Shown piece after piece: positions 7,009 through 15,059 of a stretch of 64,000 nt of DNA. Source of the DNA: Halobacteroides halobius DSM 5150 (GTDB lineage: Bacteria > Bacillota > Halanaerobiia > Halobacteroidales > Halobacteroidaceae); the NCBI RefSeq assembly GCF_000328625.1, contig NC_019978.1, forward strand, positions 1,302,001 to 1,366,000, given 5' to 3'. Positions within the stretch are counted from its first letter, which is position 1; each line of letters opens with the position of its first letter. Position numbers and translations under genes: made by a program. The notes beneath the pieces are model-generated. The model saw nothing but the letters and a program-made list of their open reading frames with translations, was not told the DNA's origin and did not search any database.

Positions 7009-9423
7009 TTAGTTTTTGCTATTATTAATTAACTCGGTTGCTTTTTTTACTGCTTCTACAGCATTTTGAGCGTAACCATCCGCACCAATATTGTTAGCAT
7101 AATCTCTTGTGACTACAGCTCCACCTAATAAAATTTTAATTTCAGGAGCTTTTTCTTTTAATATCATTGTTATCTTCTCCATATTAGGCATTGTAGTAGT
7201 CATTAAAGCACTTAAACCTACTAAATCTACTTCTTGCTCAATAGCTTTAGTAATTATTTTATCGTTAGCTACATCTTTGCCTAAGTCAATTATTTCAAAT
7301 CCGTTATTTTCTAGCATTACCTTAACAATATTTTTACCAATATCATGGATATCTCCCTTAACAGTAGCTAATAAAACCCGACCTATAGTTTGCTGATTAT
7401 CTTCTTCTTGTAAAATAGGGCGTAATTTAGTAAATGCTTCTTGCATAGTTTCTGCCGACATCATCAATTGGGGTAAAAAATAAGTTCCTTCATCATATTT
7501 AGCTCCTACTTCTTTAATCCCTGGGATTAAAGCTTGGTTGATAATTTCTAAAGCTTGGTGATCTGTTAAAGCTTGTTCAATCTCTGAAATTATATTATCT
7601 TTATCTCCTTCTAAAACTAAATGATAAAGTTTAGTTAATGAGTCTGTAGTTTCCAATTTTTCTTCTTTTTCTTCTTTTTTTCGTTCTTCTTGATTACTAT
7701 AATGGTTTAAGTAATTTTGGCCCTGGAGATCACGATTAACTAACAAATCACTTGCTTTTAAAGTAGCTTGCATAGCCTTGTTAGTAGGATCTAAAATTGG
7801 AGCATTAAGTCCTGCTTGGATAGCCATAGCTAAAAAGGCTGTATTGACTTCTTCTCTGGCCGGTAGACCATAAGAAATATTACTAACCCCTAATACTGTA
7901 GCTAATCCTAATTCTTCTTTGATTAGTTCAATTGCCTTAATAGTTTCTAATACTTTATCTTGTTCTGCACTAGCTGCTAGAGTAAGGGTATCTATTAATA
8001 CATTTTCCCTTTTAATTCCTAATTGCTGAGCTCGATTAAGAATTTTTTTAGCTACTTTTAATCGACCTTGGGCAGTAGCAGGGATACCATCTTCATCTAA
8101 TGTTAATCCTAAAACTGCTGCTCCATATTTTTTAGCTAAAGGTAATACAGTATTTAAACTTTCTTCTTCACCGGTTACAGAATTAATCAAAGGTTTACCT
8201 ACTATAGTTTGTAAGCCTGCCTCTAAAACTTCCTGATTAGTTGTATCAATTGAAACAGGAATATCTACAACATTATGAACTGTATTAAGGGCCAACTTCA
8301 TTGCCTGAGCTTGATCAATCTGTGGAACTCCTACATTAACATCTAAAATATCTGCACCAGCTTGAACTTGGTTGCTTGCTTCTTTAGCTACTAACTCCAT
8401 TTTTTCATCAGCTAATTGATGGGATAACTCTTCTCGACCAGTAGGATTAATCCGCTCTCCAATAATTCGTGTTGGCAAGTTATCAGAAATAACTACTCTC
8501 TTAGTTCGACTAGCTAGGGTAGTCTCTTTCTTCTTAATTCTAGATGCAGGTGTTATATCTACTACTTTTTTCTTTGCTAAATTTATATACTCTGGAGTAG
8601 AGCCACAACAGCCTCCAATAATATTAACTCCTGCTTCTATAAATTGAGGTATATAATTTGCCATTTCCAAAGCTTCCATAGGAAAGATAGTTTCATTATT
8701 CTCATTTAAAACTGGTAAGCCTGCATTAGGTTGTACACAGAGGGGAGTAGCAGTATATTGGCCCATTAACTTTATTATCTCTACTAATTTCTTAGGGCCT
8801 AAACTACAATTAGCTCCAATAACATCAGCCCCTAAAGCTTCAAAAACAGTAATTGCTGTTTGAGGATCTGTACCAGTCATCGTCTTTAAGTTTTCTTCAT
8901 AAGTTAAATTAATAATTACGGGCAGGGAAGTCTTTTCTTTAACTGCAATTAAAGCAGCTCTAGCTTCCTGTAAATCTGTCATAGTTTCAATATTAATTAA
9001 ATCCGCTCCAGCAGCTTCTAAAATCTGAGCTTGCTCACCAAAAACATGATAAGCTTGTTGAAAAGATAAGTCACCTAACGGTTCTAATAACTTACCAGTT
9101 GGCCCTATAGAAGCAGAAATAAAGACATCATCACCTGCTACTTCTGTAGCTAACTTTACTGCTTGTTGATTTATCTTTTCTATCTTATGGGCCAAATTAT
9201 ATTCAGCTAGTTTAAGGCGATTGGCCCCAAAAGTATTAGTTTGGATTATATCACTACCTGCTTTAACATAACTACTATGAATTTCTTTTAATATCTTAGG
9301 ATGGGTTAAGTTAAGTTCTTCAGGACAGTCTCCTACCTCTAATCCTCTCTTTTGTAACTCTGTACCCATAGCACCATCTAGTACTAAAATTTCTTCTTCT
9401 AATCTGTCTACTATACTACTCAT
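7009..9423 (-). CDS. metH: Cobalamin-dependent methionine synthase lacking the reactivation domain
   Basis: An 804-residue protein with three modules. Residues 1-290 are the homocysteine S-methyltransferase, with zinc cysteines in GANCSLGP and GGCCGSTPEY. About 315-575 is the pterin-binding (methyl-THF) barrel. About 590-804 is the cobalamin module, with the B12 motif GDIHDIGKN (D691, H693). The C-terminal SAM-binding reactivation domain of the E. coli type (about 330 residues) is absent; a separate homologue is encoded immediately upstream in the same operon. An acidic/lysine-rich linker (about 580-595) joins the barrel and cap. It transfers methyl from methyl-THF through cobalamin to homocysteine. 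Confidence 0.94.
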   Translation of the reverse strand: MSSIVDRLEEEILVLDGAMGTELQKRGLEVGDCPEELNLTHPKILKEIHSSYVKAGSDIIQTNTFGANRLKLAEYNLAHKIEKINQQAVKLATEVAGDDVFISASIGPTGKLLEPLGDLSFQQAYHVFGEQAQILEAAGADLINIETMTDLQEARAALIAVKEKTSLPVIINLTYEENLKTMTGTDPQTAITVFEALGADVIGANCSLGPKKLVEIIKLMGQYTATPLCVQPNAGLPVLNENNETIFPMEALEMANYIPQFIEAGVNIIGGCCGSTPEYINLAKKKVVDITPASRIKKKETTLASRTKRVVISDNLPTRIIGERINPTGREELSHQLADEKMELVAKEASNQVQAGADILDVNVGVPQIDQAQAMKLALNTVHNVVDIPVSIDTTNQEVLEAGLQTIVGKPLINSVTGEEESLNTVLPLAKKYGAAVLGLTLDEDGIPATAQGRLKVAKKILNRAQQLGIKRENVLIDTLTLAASAEQDKVLETIKAIELIKEELGLATVLGVSNISYGLPAREEVNTAFLAMAIQAGLNAPILDPTNKAMQATLKASDLLVNRDLQGQNYLNHYSNQEERKKEEKEEKLETTDSLTKLYHLVLEGDKDNIISEIEQALTDHQALEIINQALIPGIKEVGAKYDEGTYFLPQLMMSAETMQEAFTKLRPILQEEDNQQTIGRVLLATVKGDIHDIGKNIVKVMLENNGFEIIDLGKDVANDKIITKAIEQEVDLVGLSALMTTTMPNMEKITMILKEKAPEIKILLGGAVVTRDYANNIGADGYAQNAVEAVKKATELINNSKN

Positions 9424-9470
9424 CTACTACCTACTCCTTTCTTTTTAATCTTTAAACTATAAATTAAAAA

Positions 9471-10154
9471 CTATTTATCATATACACAAATTTCAAATTC
9501 GCAGTTTTGACAGTTAAAGTCACAACTTGGTCTATCTGATTCAACATTACCTAATCCTATCAAAGCAGTAATTGATTTTTGAGGGTCTAATATATAACCA
9601 GAACTAAGAGTAATACCTAACTCTTCTCCACCCAAAAGAATCAACAATTGAGGTTGTATATCTAATGTAGTATCACCATAGCCAGGGCTAAATCTCATTG
9701 TTAGATGAGATAAACCTTTGGCTAAAGCTTCTTCACTAATTAATTTAGTTATCCTATTAGCAACTTCTTCTACTGCTGCTGAACCTACTGCATCTAAAGT
9801 AGTTGCTTTAGTTAATTCACCTTCAGTAAAAAGTTGATTGACCTTCTTTTCTAATTTACCTCCAATAGTTACTGCTAAAAGAGCTACTTCTTCCTGGTCA
9901 GCTAGTAAATCAGCTATATCTTGACTTTGAAAAGTAAGTTTCTCTGCTCCTAAACTAATCCTATCTTGGTCAATATCTATCTTTTCTAAGATAACATACT
10001 TTCCCTTAGGTTCTAATAGGGAAGTGGCTAAATTTATTGTATCAGAGATCATCTTTTCTATTTTAGAATTAGATTCGGTTTGTTTTTGATAACCTAATTC
10101 TTTTTTTACTTCATATTTAGGAATCTCAATTGAAATATCTTTTATTATGATAAT
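9471..10154 (-). CDS. Stand-alone methionine synthase reactivation-domain protein
   Basis: About 227 residues, similar to the SAM-binding activation domain of MetH: RFSPGYGDTTLDIQ matches the conserved R-x-SPGY SAM-site motif. It ends in a small Cys cluster (CDFNCQNCEFEIC), seen in stand-alone versions. It probably reductively methylates oxidised cob(II)alamin on the MetH encoded next. The obvious ATG at 10166 has no SD and lies right after the riboswitch T-run, while a strong GGAGGTGAGG lies inside the first codons. Translation therefore probably starts at the in-frame ATT at 10154, or the following ATC. It is the first gene of the operon under the SAM riboswitch. Confidence 0.8.
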   Translation of the reverse strand: MIIIKDISIEIPKYEVKKELGYQKQTESNSKIEKMISDTINLATSLLEPKGKYVILEKIDIDQDRISLGAEKLTFQSQDIADLLADQEEVALLAVTIGGKLEKKVNQLFTEGELTKATTLDAVGSAAVEEVANRITKLISEEALAKGLSHLTMRFSPGYGDTTLDIQPQLLILLGGEELGITLSSGYILDPQKSITALIGLGNVESDRPSCDFNCQNCEFEICVYDK

Positions 10155-10166
10155 CCTCACCTCCAT

Positions 10167-10194
10167 TAAAAAAACCTCTTCTTAAGAGAAGAGG
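10167..10194 (-). terminator. Attenuator terminator of the SAM riboswitch
   Basis: On the minus strand an 8-bp stem (CCTCTTCT/AGAAGAGG) with a 4-base loop is followed by seven T residues. It ends one base before the ATG at 10166 and is the expression platform of the S-box. Confidence 0.9.
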
Positions 10195-10204
10195 GGAAAT
10201 CACC

Positions 10205-10326
10205 TTCCCTCATTTCTCAGAAGTTAAAACTTCTGCAGGAGTTGGCACCACTGTAACATCTAAACTCAAACTTGTTACTGGTTGCCGGGCTTCATCGGGC
10301 CAGTCCCTCCACCACTCTCAATAAGG
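10205..10326 (-). promoter_or_regulatory. SAM-I riboswitch (S-box)
   Basis: The minus strand shows the S-box blocks in order: CTTATTGAGAGTGG, GGAGGGACTGGCCCGATGAA, GCCCGGCAACC, GGTGCCAACTCCTGCAG and a closing TGAGAAATGAGG. It senses S-adenosylmethionine. With the following terminator it should switch off the reactivation protein-metH-metF operon when SAM is plentiful. Confidence 0.96.
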
Positions 10327-10349
10327 ATGATATTTAATTATTGTGCATA

Positions 10350-10378
10350 AGTATAACACCAATTATACTTTTTGTCAA
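10350..10378 (-). promoter_or_regulatory. Promoter of the SAM-riboswitch operon
   Basis: On the minus strand, TTGACA (10378-10373) and TATACT (10355-10350) have 17-base spacing. Transcription would start about 15-20 bases before the S-box. Confidence 0.85.
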
Positions 10379-10486
10379 AGTTAAAGGAATATTAAAAAAT
10401 AGTTTTAAATTGTATGAATTAATAAAAGGAATTTTAAAATAAAGGCAGAAACATATAATTAGTATTAAAACAAAAGAGGTGTTTTT

Positions 10487-11419
10487 ATGAAAGGTAAAGT
10501 TTTAAAGATTAAAAACAATAAAAGCATTATTAAAGTTATGAAAGCATTAGCTTCAGAATCCCGCATGAAAATTTTAGAGACCTTAAATAATAAAGAAATG
10601 AATTTAAATAAGATTTCAGAACAATTAGACATGCCTGCTTCTTCAGTAACAGTGAATGTAAAAAAATTGGAGGAAGCAGGATTGATTGAAACTAATTATC
10701 AACCTGGAGATAGAGGATCACAAAAATTATGTCGTCGTACTTATGATAGTTTATTGTTAGAATTTCCAGGAGCAAATATGAACTTTGATATGAACTTAGT
10801 TGAAATGTCAATGCCAATTGGAAACTATAAAGATTTTGCTGTTCAGCCAACTTGTGGATTAGCTAGTGAAGAAGGATATATAGGTATTCTTGATGATGAA
10901 CAATCTTTTCTTGAGCCTGAGCATATATATGCTCAATTACTTTGGTTTAAACAAGGTCATATTAAATATAGATTCCCTAACAATCTCCCTGCTAATACTT
11001 ATGTTAATGAGTTAGAGTTGAGTATGGAGATATGCTCAGAAGCTCCTCATTACAACGAAGATTGGCCCTCAGATGTTACGGTCTGGATTAATGATGTAGA
11101 AATAGGAACATGGACTTCTCCGGGTGACTTTGGTGAACAACGAGGGAAACTAAATCCAGAATGGTGGAATAATGATCAAACTCAGCATGGTTTGTTGAAA
11201 ATGTGGACAGTAAATGATGACGGAGCATATATTGACGGGAAGCAGATATCTAAAAAAACATTATCTGACTTAAATATTTCTGACAGCAATTTTATTGATG
11301 TGAAAATAGGAATTAAAGAAGAAGCAAGAAATATAGGAGGAATAAATCTCTTTGGCCATAAGTTTGGCAATTATGAACAAGATATAATATTAAGATTTAA
11401 ATATAACCATAGGGAATAA
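10487..11419 (+). CDS. ArsR-type winged-helix regulator with a large C-terminal domain
   Basis: 310 residues. Residues 15-80 form an ArsR-like winged helix (ALASESRMKILETL, then SSVTVNVKKLEEAGLI as the recognition region). The remaining ~220 residues form a domain I cannot name, rich in Trp, Asp and Glu (VWINDVEIGTWTSPGDFGEQ), possibly a sugar-sensing beta-sandwich. Similar long ArsR-like proteins occur next to glycoside-utilisation genes in other Firmicutes. The classic metal-binding ELCVCDL motif is absent, so a metal sensor is unlikely. It lies directly upstream of a sugar ABC/GH2/GH43 operon whose promoter carries twin palindromes, and probably controls it. Confidence 0.75.
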   Translation: MKGKVLKIKNNKSIIKVMKALASESRMKILETLNNKEMNLNKISEQLDMPASSVTVNVKKLEEAGLIETNYQPGDRGSQKLCRRTYDSLLLEFPGANMNFDMNLVEMSMPIGNYKDFAVQPTCGLASEEGYIGILDDEQSFLEPEHIYAQLLWFKQGHIKYRFPNNLPANTYVNELELSMEICSEAPHYNEDWPSDVTVWINDVEIGTWTSPGDFGEQRGKLNPEWWNNDQTQHGLLKMWTVNDDGAYIDGKQISKKTLSDLNISDSNFIDVKIGIKEEARNIGGINLFGHKFGNYEQDIILRFKYNHRE

Positions 11420-11547
11420 GACTATAAAGTTTAAAATATTTATAATCAAAAGAAGGAATACTAAATCTATCCAAGAAAATAATAATTAGATAATAAGATT
11501 CTAATTATTATAGTAACAATTCCAATTTTATATAATATTTAAAAAAC

Positions 11548-11576
11548 TTGACTATTTATAGTCTTTGTTTTATACT
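11548..11576 (+). promoter_or_regulatory. Sigma-A promoter of the GH2/GH43 sugar operon
   Basis: TTGACT (11548-11553) and TATACT (11571-11576) are separated by 17 bases. Transcription would start near 11583, giving a leader of about 325 bases. Confidence 0.85.
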
Positions 11577-11585
11577 ATAAATAGA
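11552..11585. promoter_or_regulatory. Twin palindromic operator overlapping the promoter
   Basis: CTATTTATAGT (11552-11562) and ACTATAAATAG (11574-11584) are exact reverse complements. With flanking bases each half is itself nearly palindromic (ACTATTTATAGT, ACTATAAATAGA). The centres are 22 bp apart, about two helical turns, covering the spacer and the -10 box. This is repressor-operator geometry; the winged-helix protein encoded just upstream is the obvious candidate ligand (inference). Confidence 0.6.
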
Positions 11586-11602
11586 GTGTTAAGAAAATAA
11601 TA

Positions 11603-11692
11603 AGTGATTATAAGTTGCTAATATATAATTTTTAATAAGATTTCACTGTTCTAGGGATGTTTATTCCTACAAAGTTGGTGAAATCTGTTTTT
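11603..11692 (+). promoter_or_regulatory. Structured leader A with attenuator-like hairpin
   Basis: About 20 bases into the transcript comes AAGTGATTATAA. It is followed by an 8-bp stem GATTTCAC (11639-11646)/GTGAAATC (11678-11685) that runs into TGTTTTTTT. Inside the loop TAGGGA/TTCCTA can pair, followed by CAAAGT. The early AGTGA (11603-11607) can alternatively pair with TCACT (11643-11647), which would open the terminator stem. The same architecture and several sequence blocks recur in leader B at 24932-25018. It matches no riboswitch family I recognise. Confidence 0.5.
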
Positions 11693-11908
11693 TTGAAACA
11701 AAAGATTTAAGATTTATATTAAATTAACAAATTATATTAAATCAAAGCGAAGAAATTGATTAGAAGATAAGTTAATAAGTTAATAAACCTGTCTAATTAA
11801 TTTATCTACCCCTCTGTTTTATTTTTTAAACATTATTTTAGTAATTAATAATTGATTACAATAATTATTAAAATAAAGAGGGGATAAATTTTAAGGAGGA
11901 GGATTAAT

Positions 11909-13231
11909 ATGAAAAAGAAATTTTTCCAAGTAGTAATGTTAATGTTGGTAGTCACTTTATTAGTTCCTAGTACAGCAGAGGCAGGTTTCTTTGATTTATT
12001 CTTTGGTGGTGAAAATAAAAAAGCAACAGGTACAATAGAGTTAAAATTCTGGAATGGATTCACAGCAGCTGATGGTGATGGTATGCAGAAGATGGTGAAT
12101 AATTTTAATAAGCTTCACAAGGGCGAAATTAAAGTAACAATGCAAACAATGAATTGGGGAACATATTACCAAAAAGTTGTGACTGCATTAAGTAGTGGTA
12201 ATGCACCTGATATTGGAGTAATGCATATAGATCGATTACCTGAATTCTCTTCTAAAGGTGTCTTGACGCCTTTAGATAGTATAGTTCAAGACTTAGGCTG
12301 GGATTCAGATGAGTTTGCTAAACGAGTCTGGCAAGCAGGAAAATATAAAGGAACCAGATATGGTATTCCTTTAGATATGCATCCTTTAACAATGTACATT
12401 AACGTAGATATGTTCAAGAAAGCAGGTTTAAATCCAAATAAGCCCCCTCAAACTAGAGAAGAGTTTATGAAAGTGGTTAAAAAACTAACTAAAGATACTA
12501 ATGGAGACGGAAAAATAGATCAATATGGAACTGCAATTCCTCCGTTATGGCCAGGGCAACAATTTATTGTTCCTACTTTAATTCATCAATTTGGTGGTTC
12601 TATCACTAATGAAGAAGTTACAAAAGTAACTTTCGATAGTCCAGAAGCAATTAAAGCTGTAAAATTTGCTAAAAGTTTGATTTATAAACACAAGGTATCT
12701 CCAGCAAACATTCAGCAAGATGGCGAAGTGACCTTATTTAAACAAGGCAGATTAGGTATTCACTTTAACGGAATTTGGATGATAAGAGCTTTCCAAAAAC
12801 AAAAAGGATTAAACTTTATGTCTTATCCAGTACCTAACTTAGGAGGAAAAATGGCAGTAATGAGTAACTCTCATAACTTTGTTATCTTTAATAAAGATGA
12901 AATGACTAAAAAAAGAAAAGAAGCTGCAGCTGAATTTATCAAGTATATCTCTAAAAGAAGTGCTAAATGGGCCAAATTTGGGCAAATACCAGCACGCAAC
13001 TCTGTAAGAAAAAGTGATAAGTTCCAACAACTTAAGCACCAGTCTTCAATTGCTAAAGAAGTTCCATATGTTGTTTTCCCACCTGCACATCCAGTAACTA
13101 GTAAGATTATGGGACCCCTTTATGATGCAATCAATTTAGCGTTATTGGATAAAGAACCTGTTAAAGAAGTATTGAATAAAGCGGCTAAAAGAGCTCAAAA
13201 AGCTTTAGATCAATACTATAAGAGACATTAA
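11909..13231 (+). CDS. Sugar ABC transporter substrate-binding protein (family 1)
   Basis: 440 residues. An N-terminal signal peptide (KKK, then a hydrophobic core to about residue 25, with AEA as a type I cleavage site) is followed by an aromatic stretch GFFDLFFGGENKK. The rest is a family 1 extracellular solute-binding fold (IELKFWNGF, later YGIPLDMHPLTMYIN). There is no lipobox cysteine. It captures a sugar, probably an oligosaccharide given the neighbouring GH2 and GH43 genes, and delivers it to the two permeases downstream. It follows AAGGAGGAGG and is separated from the permeases by a hairpin. Confidence 0.9.
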   Translation: MKKKFFQVVMLMLVVTLLVPSTAEAGFFDLFFGGENKKATGTIELKFWNGFTAADGDGMQKMVNNFNKLHKGEIKVTMQTMNWGTYYQKVVTALSSGNAPDIGVMHIDRLPEFSSKGVLTPLDSIVQDLGWDSDEFAKRVWQAGKYKGTRYGIPLDMHPLTMYINVDMFKKAGLNPNKPPQTREEFMKVVKKLTKDTNGDGKIDQYGTAIPPLWPGQQFIVPTLIHQFGGSITNEEVTKVTFDSPEAIKAVKFAKSLIYKHKVSPANIQQDGEVTLFKQGRLGIHFNGIWMIRAFQKQKGLNFMSYPVPNLGGKMAVMSNSHNFVIFNKDEMTKKRKEAAAEFIKYISKRSAKWAKFGQIPARNSVRKSDKFQQLKHQSSIAKEVPYVVFPPAHPVTSKIMGPLYDAINLALLDKEPVKEVLNKAAKRAQKALDQYYKRH

Positions 13232-13238
13232 ATTTAAA

Positions 13239-13266
13239 CAAAACGGGAGAAAATCCTCCCGTTTTG
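13239..13266 (+). terminator. Hairpin between binding-protein and permease genes
   Basis: AAAACGGGAG/CTCCCGTTTT forms a 10-bp stem 8 bases after the stop codon. There is no long T-run. Such hairpins usually protect the upstream mRNA or partly terminate, giving more binding protein than permease. The two other sugar operons in the window have one at the same place. Confidence 0.7.
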
Positions 13267-13296
13267 CTTAATTTCATTTAAAAGGAGTGTTATATT

Positions 13297-14187
13297 ATGT
13301 TTAAAAATAAATTTCAAAAAATAATCCCATATTTATTTATTACTCCTCATTTATTTATATTTTCAATATTTTTAGCTTTTCCTGCTCTTTTTGGTCTATA
13401 TATTAGTTTGCATCGTTGGAATCTTTTGAGTGCTCAACACCCCTTTGTTGGATTTAAAAACTATACAAGGTTGTTTAATCCTGAATCCTTTCAGTATCAG
13501 TATTTTTGGAATGCTTTAGGTAATACATTTCAATTTGTAATCTTTAGTGTACCTATACTAGTTATAATCGGATTAATCTTAGCAATATTAGTAAATAGAA
13601 ATATTCGGGGAACAGGGATCTTGCGTAGTATTTTTTATACTCCTGTTATTTTATCTGTAACAAGTGTTACTTTAATTTGGATGTGGATGTTAGATACTCA
13701 AAGTGGATTGATTAATTATATTTTAAATTTATTTGGTGTTGAACCTATAGCTTGGTTATCTACAACAGAGTGGGCTTGGGTTTCATTAGTTGTAACTACA
13801 GTTTGGTGGACGGCTGGACATAATATGTTACTCTTATTAGCTGGACTACAAGATATTCCTCAGCATTATTACGAAGCAGCAGAAATTGATGGAGCTAATA
13901 TTTGGGATAAGTTTTGGCATATAACTTTACCTTGTCTAAAGCCAACCATTCTTTTTGTTACTGTGACATCAACTATTGCTTCATTTAAGGTTTTTGGGCA
14001 ACCTCATATGATGACTCAAGGAGGGCCAGGACGAGAAACTGAAGTTGCAATTATGTATATAAAACGAGTAGCATTTGCTAATTATAGGATTGGTAGTGCA
14101 GCTGCTATGGCTTTAATTGTATCTTTATTTGTTATTGTAATTGGTGTTATTCAATTTAAATTACTGTCTAAAGATGTAGAGTACTAA
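13297..14187 (+). CDS. Sugar ABC transporter permease (MalF-type)
   Basis: A 296-residue inner-membrane protein with six hydrophobic segments. The EAA loop is EAAEIDGANIWDKFWHITLP, the contact site for the ATPase subunit. It forms the translocation pore with the next gene product. It begins at an ATG after AAAGGAGTG. The cognate ATPase is not encoded in the operon and is probably a shared MsmX-type protein. Confidence 0.93.
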   Translation: MFKNKFQKIIPYLFITPHLFIFSIFLAFPALFGLYISLHRWNLLSAQHPFVGFKNYTRLFNPESFQYQYFWNALGNTFQFVIFSVPILVIIGLILAILVNRNIRGTGILRSIFYTPVILSVTSVTLIWMWMLDTQSGLINYILNLFGVEPIAWLSTTEWAWVSLVVTTVWWTAGHNMLLLLAGLQDIPQHYYEAAEIDGANIWDKFWHITLPCLKPTILFVTVTSTIASFKVFGQPHMMTQGGPGRETEVAIMYIKRVAFANYRIGSAAAMALIVSLFVIVIGVIQFKLLSKDVEY

Positions 14188-14200
14188 AGGGGGAATCACA

Positions 14201-15031
14201 GTGAAGAATATAAATTGGAGAAAATTTTTAGTATCATCAATCACAATCTTATTTGCTGTTATATGGTTAGTTCCATTAGTTTGGATGCTTTCTACTTCTC
14301 TTAAACCAGAATCACAAGTTGTTAGTTGGCCTATTAATCTTATTCCTGAGAACTTTTCACTAAAAAATTACTCACAACTGTTATTAGGAAAAGATGTTCC
14401 AGTGTTTCGTTGGTTCTTTAATAGTACAGTTGTTGCTACTATGACCACAATAATAGTATTATTTATTGATGCTTTAGCAGCGTATGCTTATGCTCGTATG
14501 AAATTTAAGGGGCGCGATACGATCTTTTGGATACTAATGGCTACAATGATGATTCCACCTACAACTAATTTAATCCCAAATTATATTATGATGGATAAGT
14601 TTGGATGGATAAATACTTATAATGCTATGATATTTCCTAGAACTGCTTCAGTATTTGGAGTATTTTTATTAAGGCAATTTTTTATTGGCTTACCTAAAGA
14701 TCTAGAAGATGCCGCTCGAATAGATGGTTGTAATCAATTCCAAACTTTTTATAAAATCATTTTACCATTAACTAAACCGGCCTTAATAGTCTTAGGGATT
14801 TTTACATTTAGAGGCTCCTGGAATTCATTTCTATGGCCCTTAATAGTTACTAATTCAGAAAAAATTAGACCTTTAACTCCTGCTTTATCATTATTACAAG
14901 ATAATTATGCTACACAATATGGTAAATTAATGGCTGGTGCCTTTATTTCTGCTATTCCTGTAATAATTATTTTCTTCTTTGTTCAGCGATATTTTGTACA
15001 GGGAATTTCTTTAACAGGAATGAAAGGGTAA
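14201..15031 (+). CDS. Sugar ABC transporter permease (MalG-type)
   Basis: A 276-residue inner-membrane protein with six predicted membrane segments and the EAA loop DAARIDGCNQFQTFYKIILP. It pairs with the preceding MalF-type permease. It starts at GTG, 13 bases after the previous stop, with AGGGGGAAT as SD. The C-terminus FVQGISLTGMKG is typical of carbohydrate uptake transporter-1 permeases. Confidence 0.93.
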   Translation: MKNINWRKFLVSSITILFAVIWLVPLVWMLSTSLKPESQVVSWPINLIPENFSLKNYSQLLLGKDVPVFRWFFNSTVVATMTTIIVLFIDALAAYAYARMKFKGRDTIFWILMATMMIPPTTNLIPNYIMMDKFGWINTYNAMIFPRTASVFGVFLLRQFFIGLPKDLEDAARIDGCNQFQTFYKIILPLTKPALIVLGIFTFRGSWNSFLWPLIVTNSEKIRPLTPALSLLQDNYATQYGKLMAGAFISAIPVIIIFFFVQRYFVQGISLTGMKG

Positions 15032-15059
15032 ATTATTTTTTAATTTTGGAGGGATATAA

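Larger units (their letters stand above)
11420..11908. other. Long intergenic region with promoter, twin operator and leader
   Basis: This 489-base region has no ORF with an SD. It holds an AT-rich hairpin after the regulator gene (ATAATTAGA/TCTAATTAT, about 11480-11510), a sigma-A promoter (11548-11576), an overlapping twin palindrome (11552-11585), and a structured leader with an attenuator-like hairpin (11603-11692). About 215 further AT-rich leader bases (11693-11908) show no fold I can support. The binding-protein gene follows, with AAGGAGGAGG. Confidence 0.7.

Noticed and set aside
11639-11692. Leader A as a BglG-type RAT
   Set aside because: CAAAGT and the paired loop superficially recall a RAT, but GTTACTG and CAGGCA are missing and the hairpin itself runs into the T-tract.
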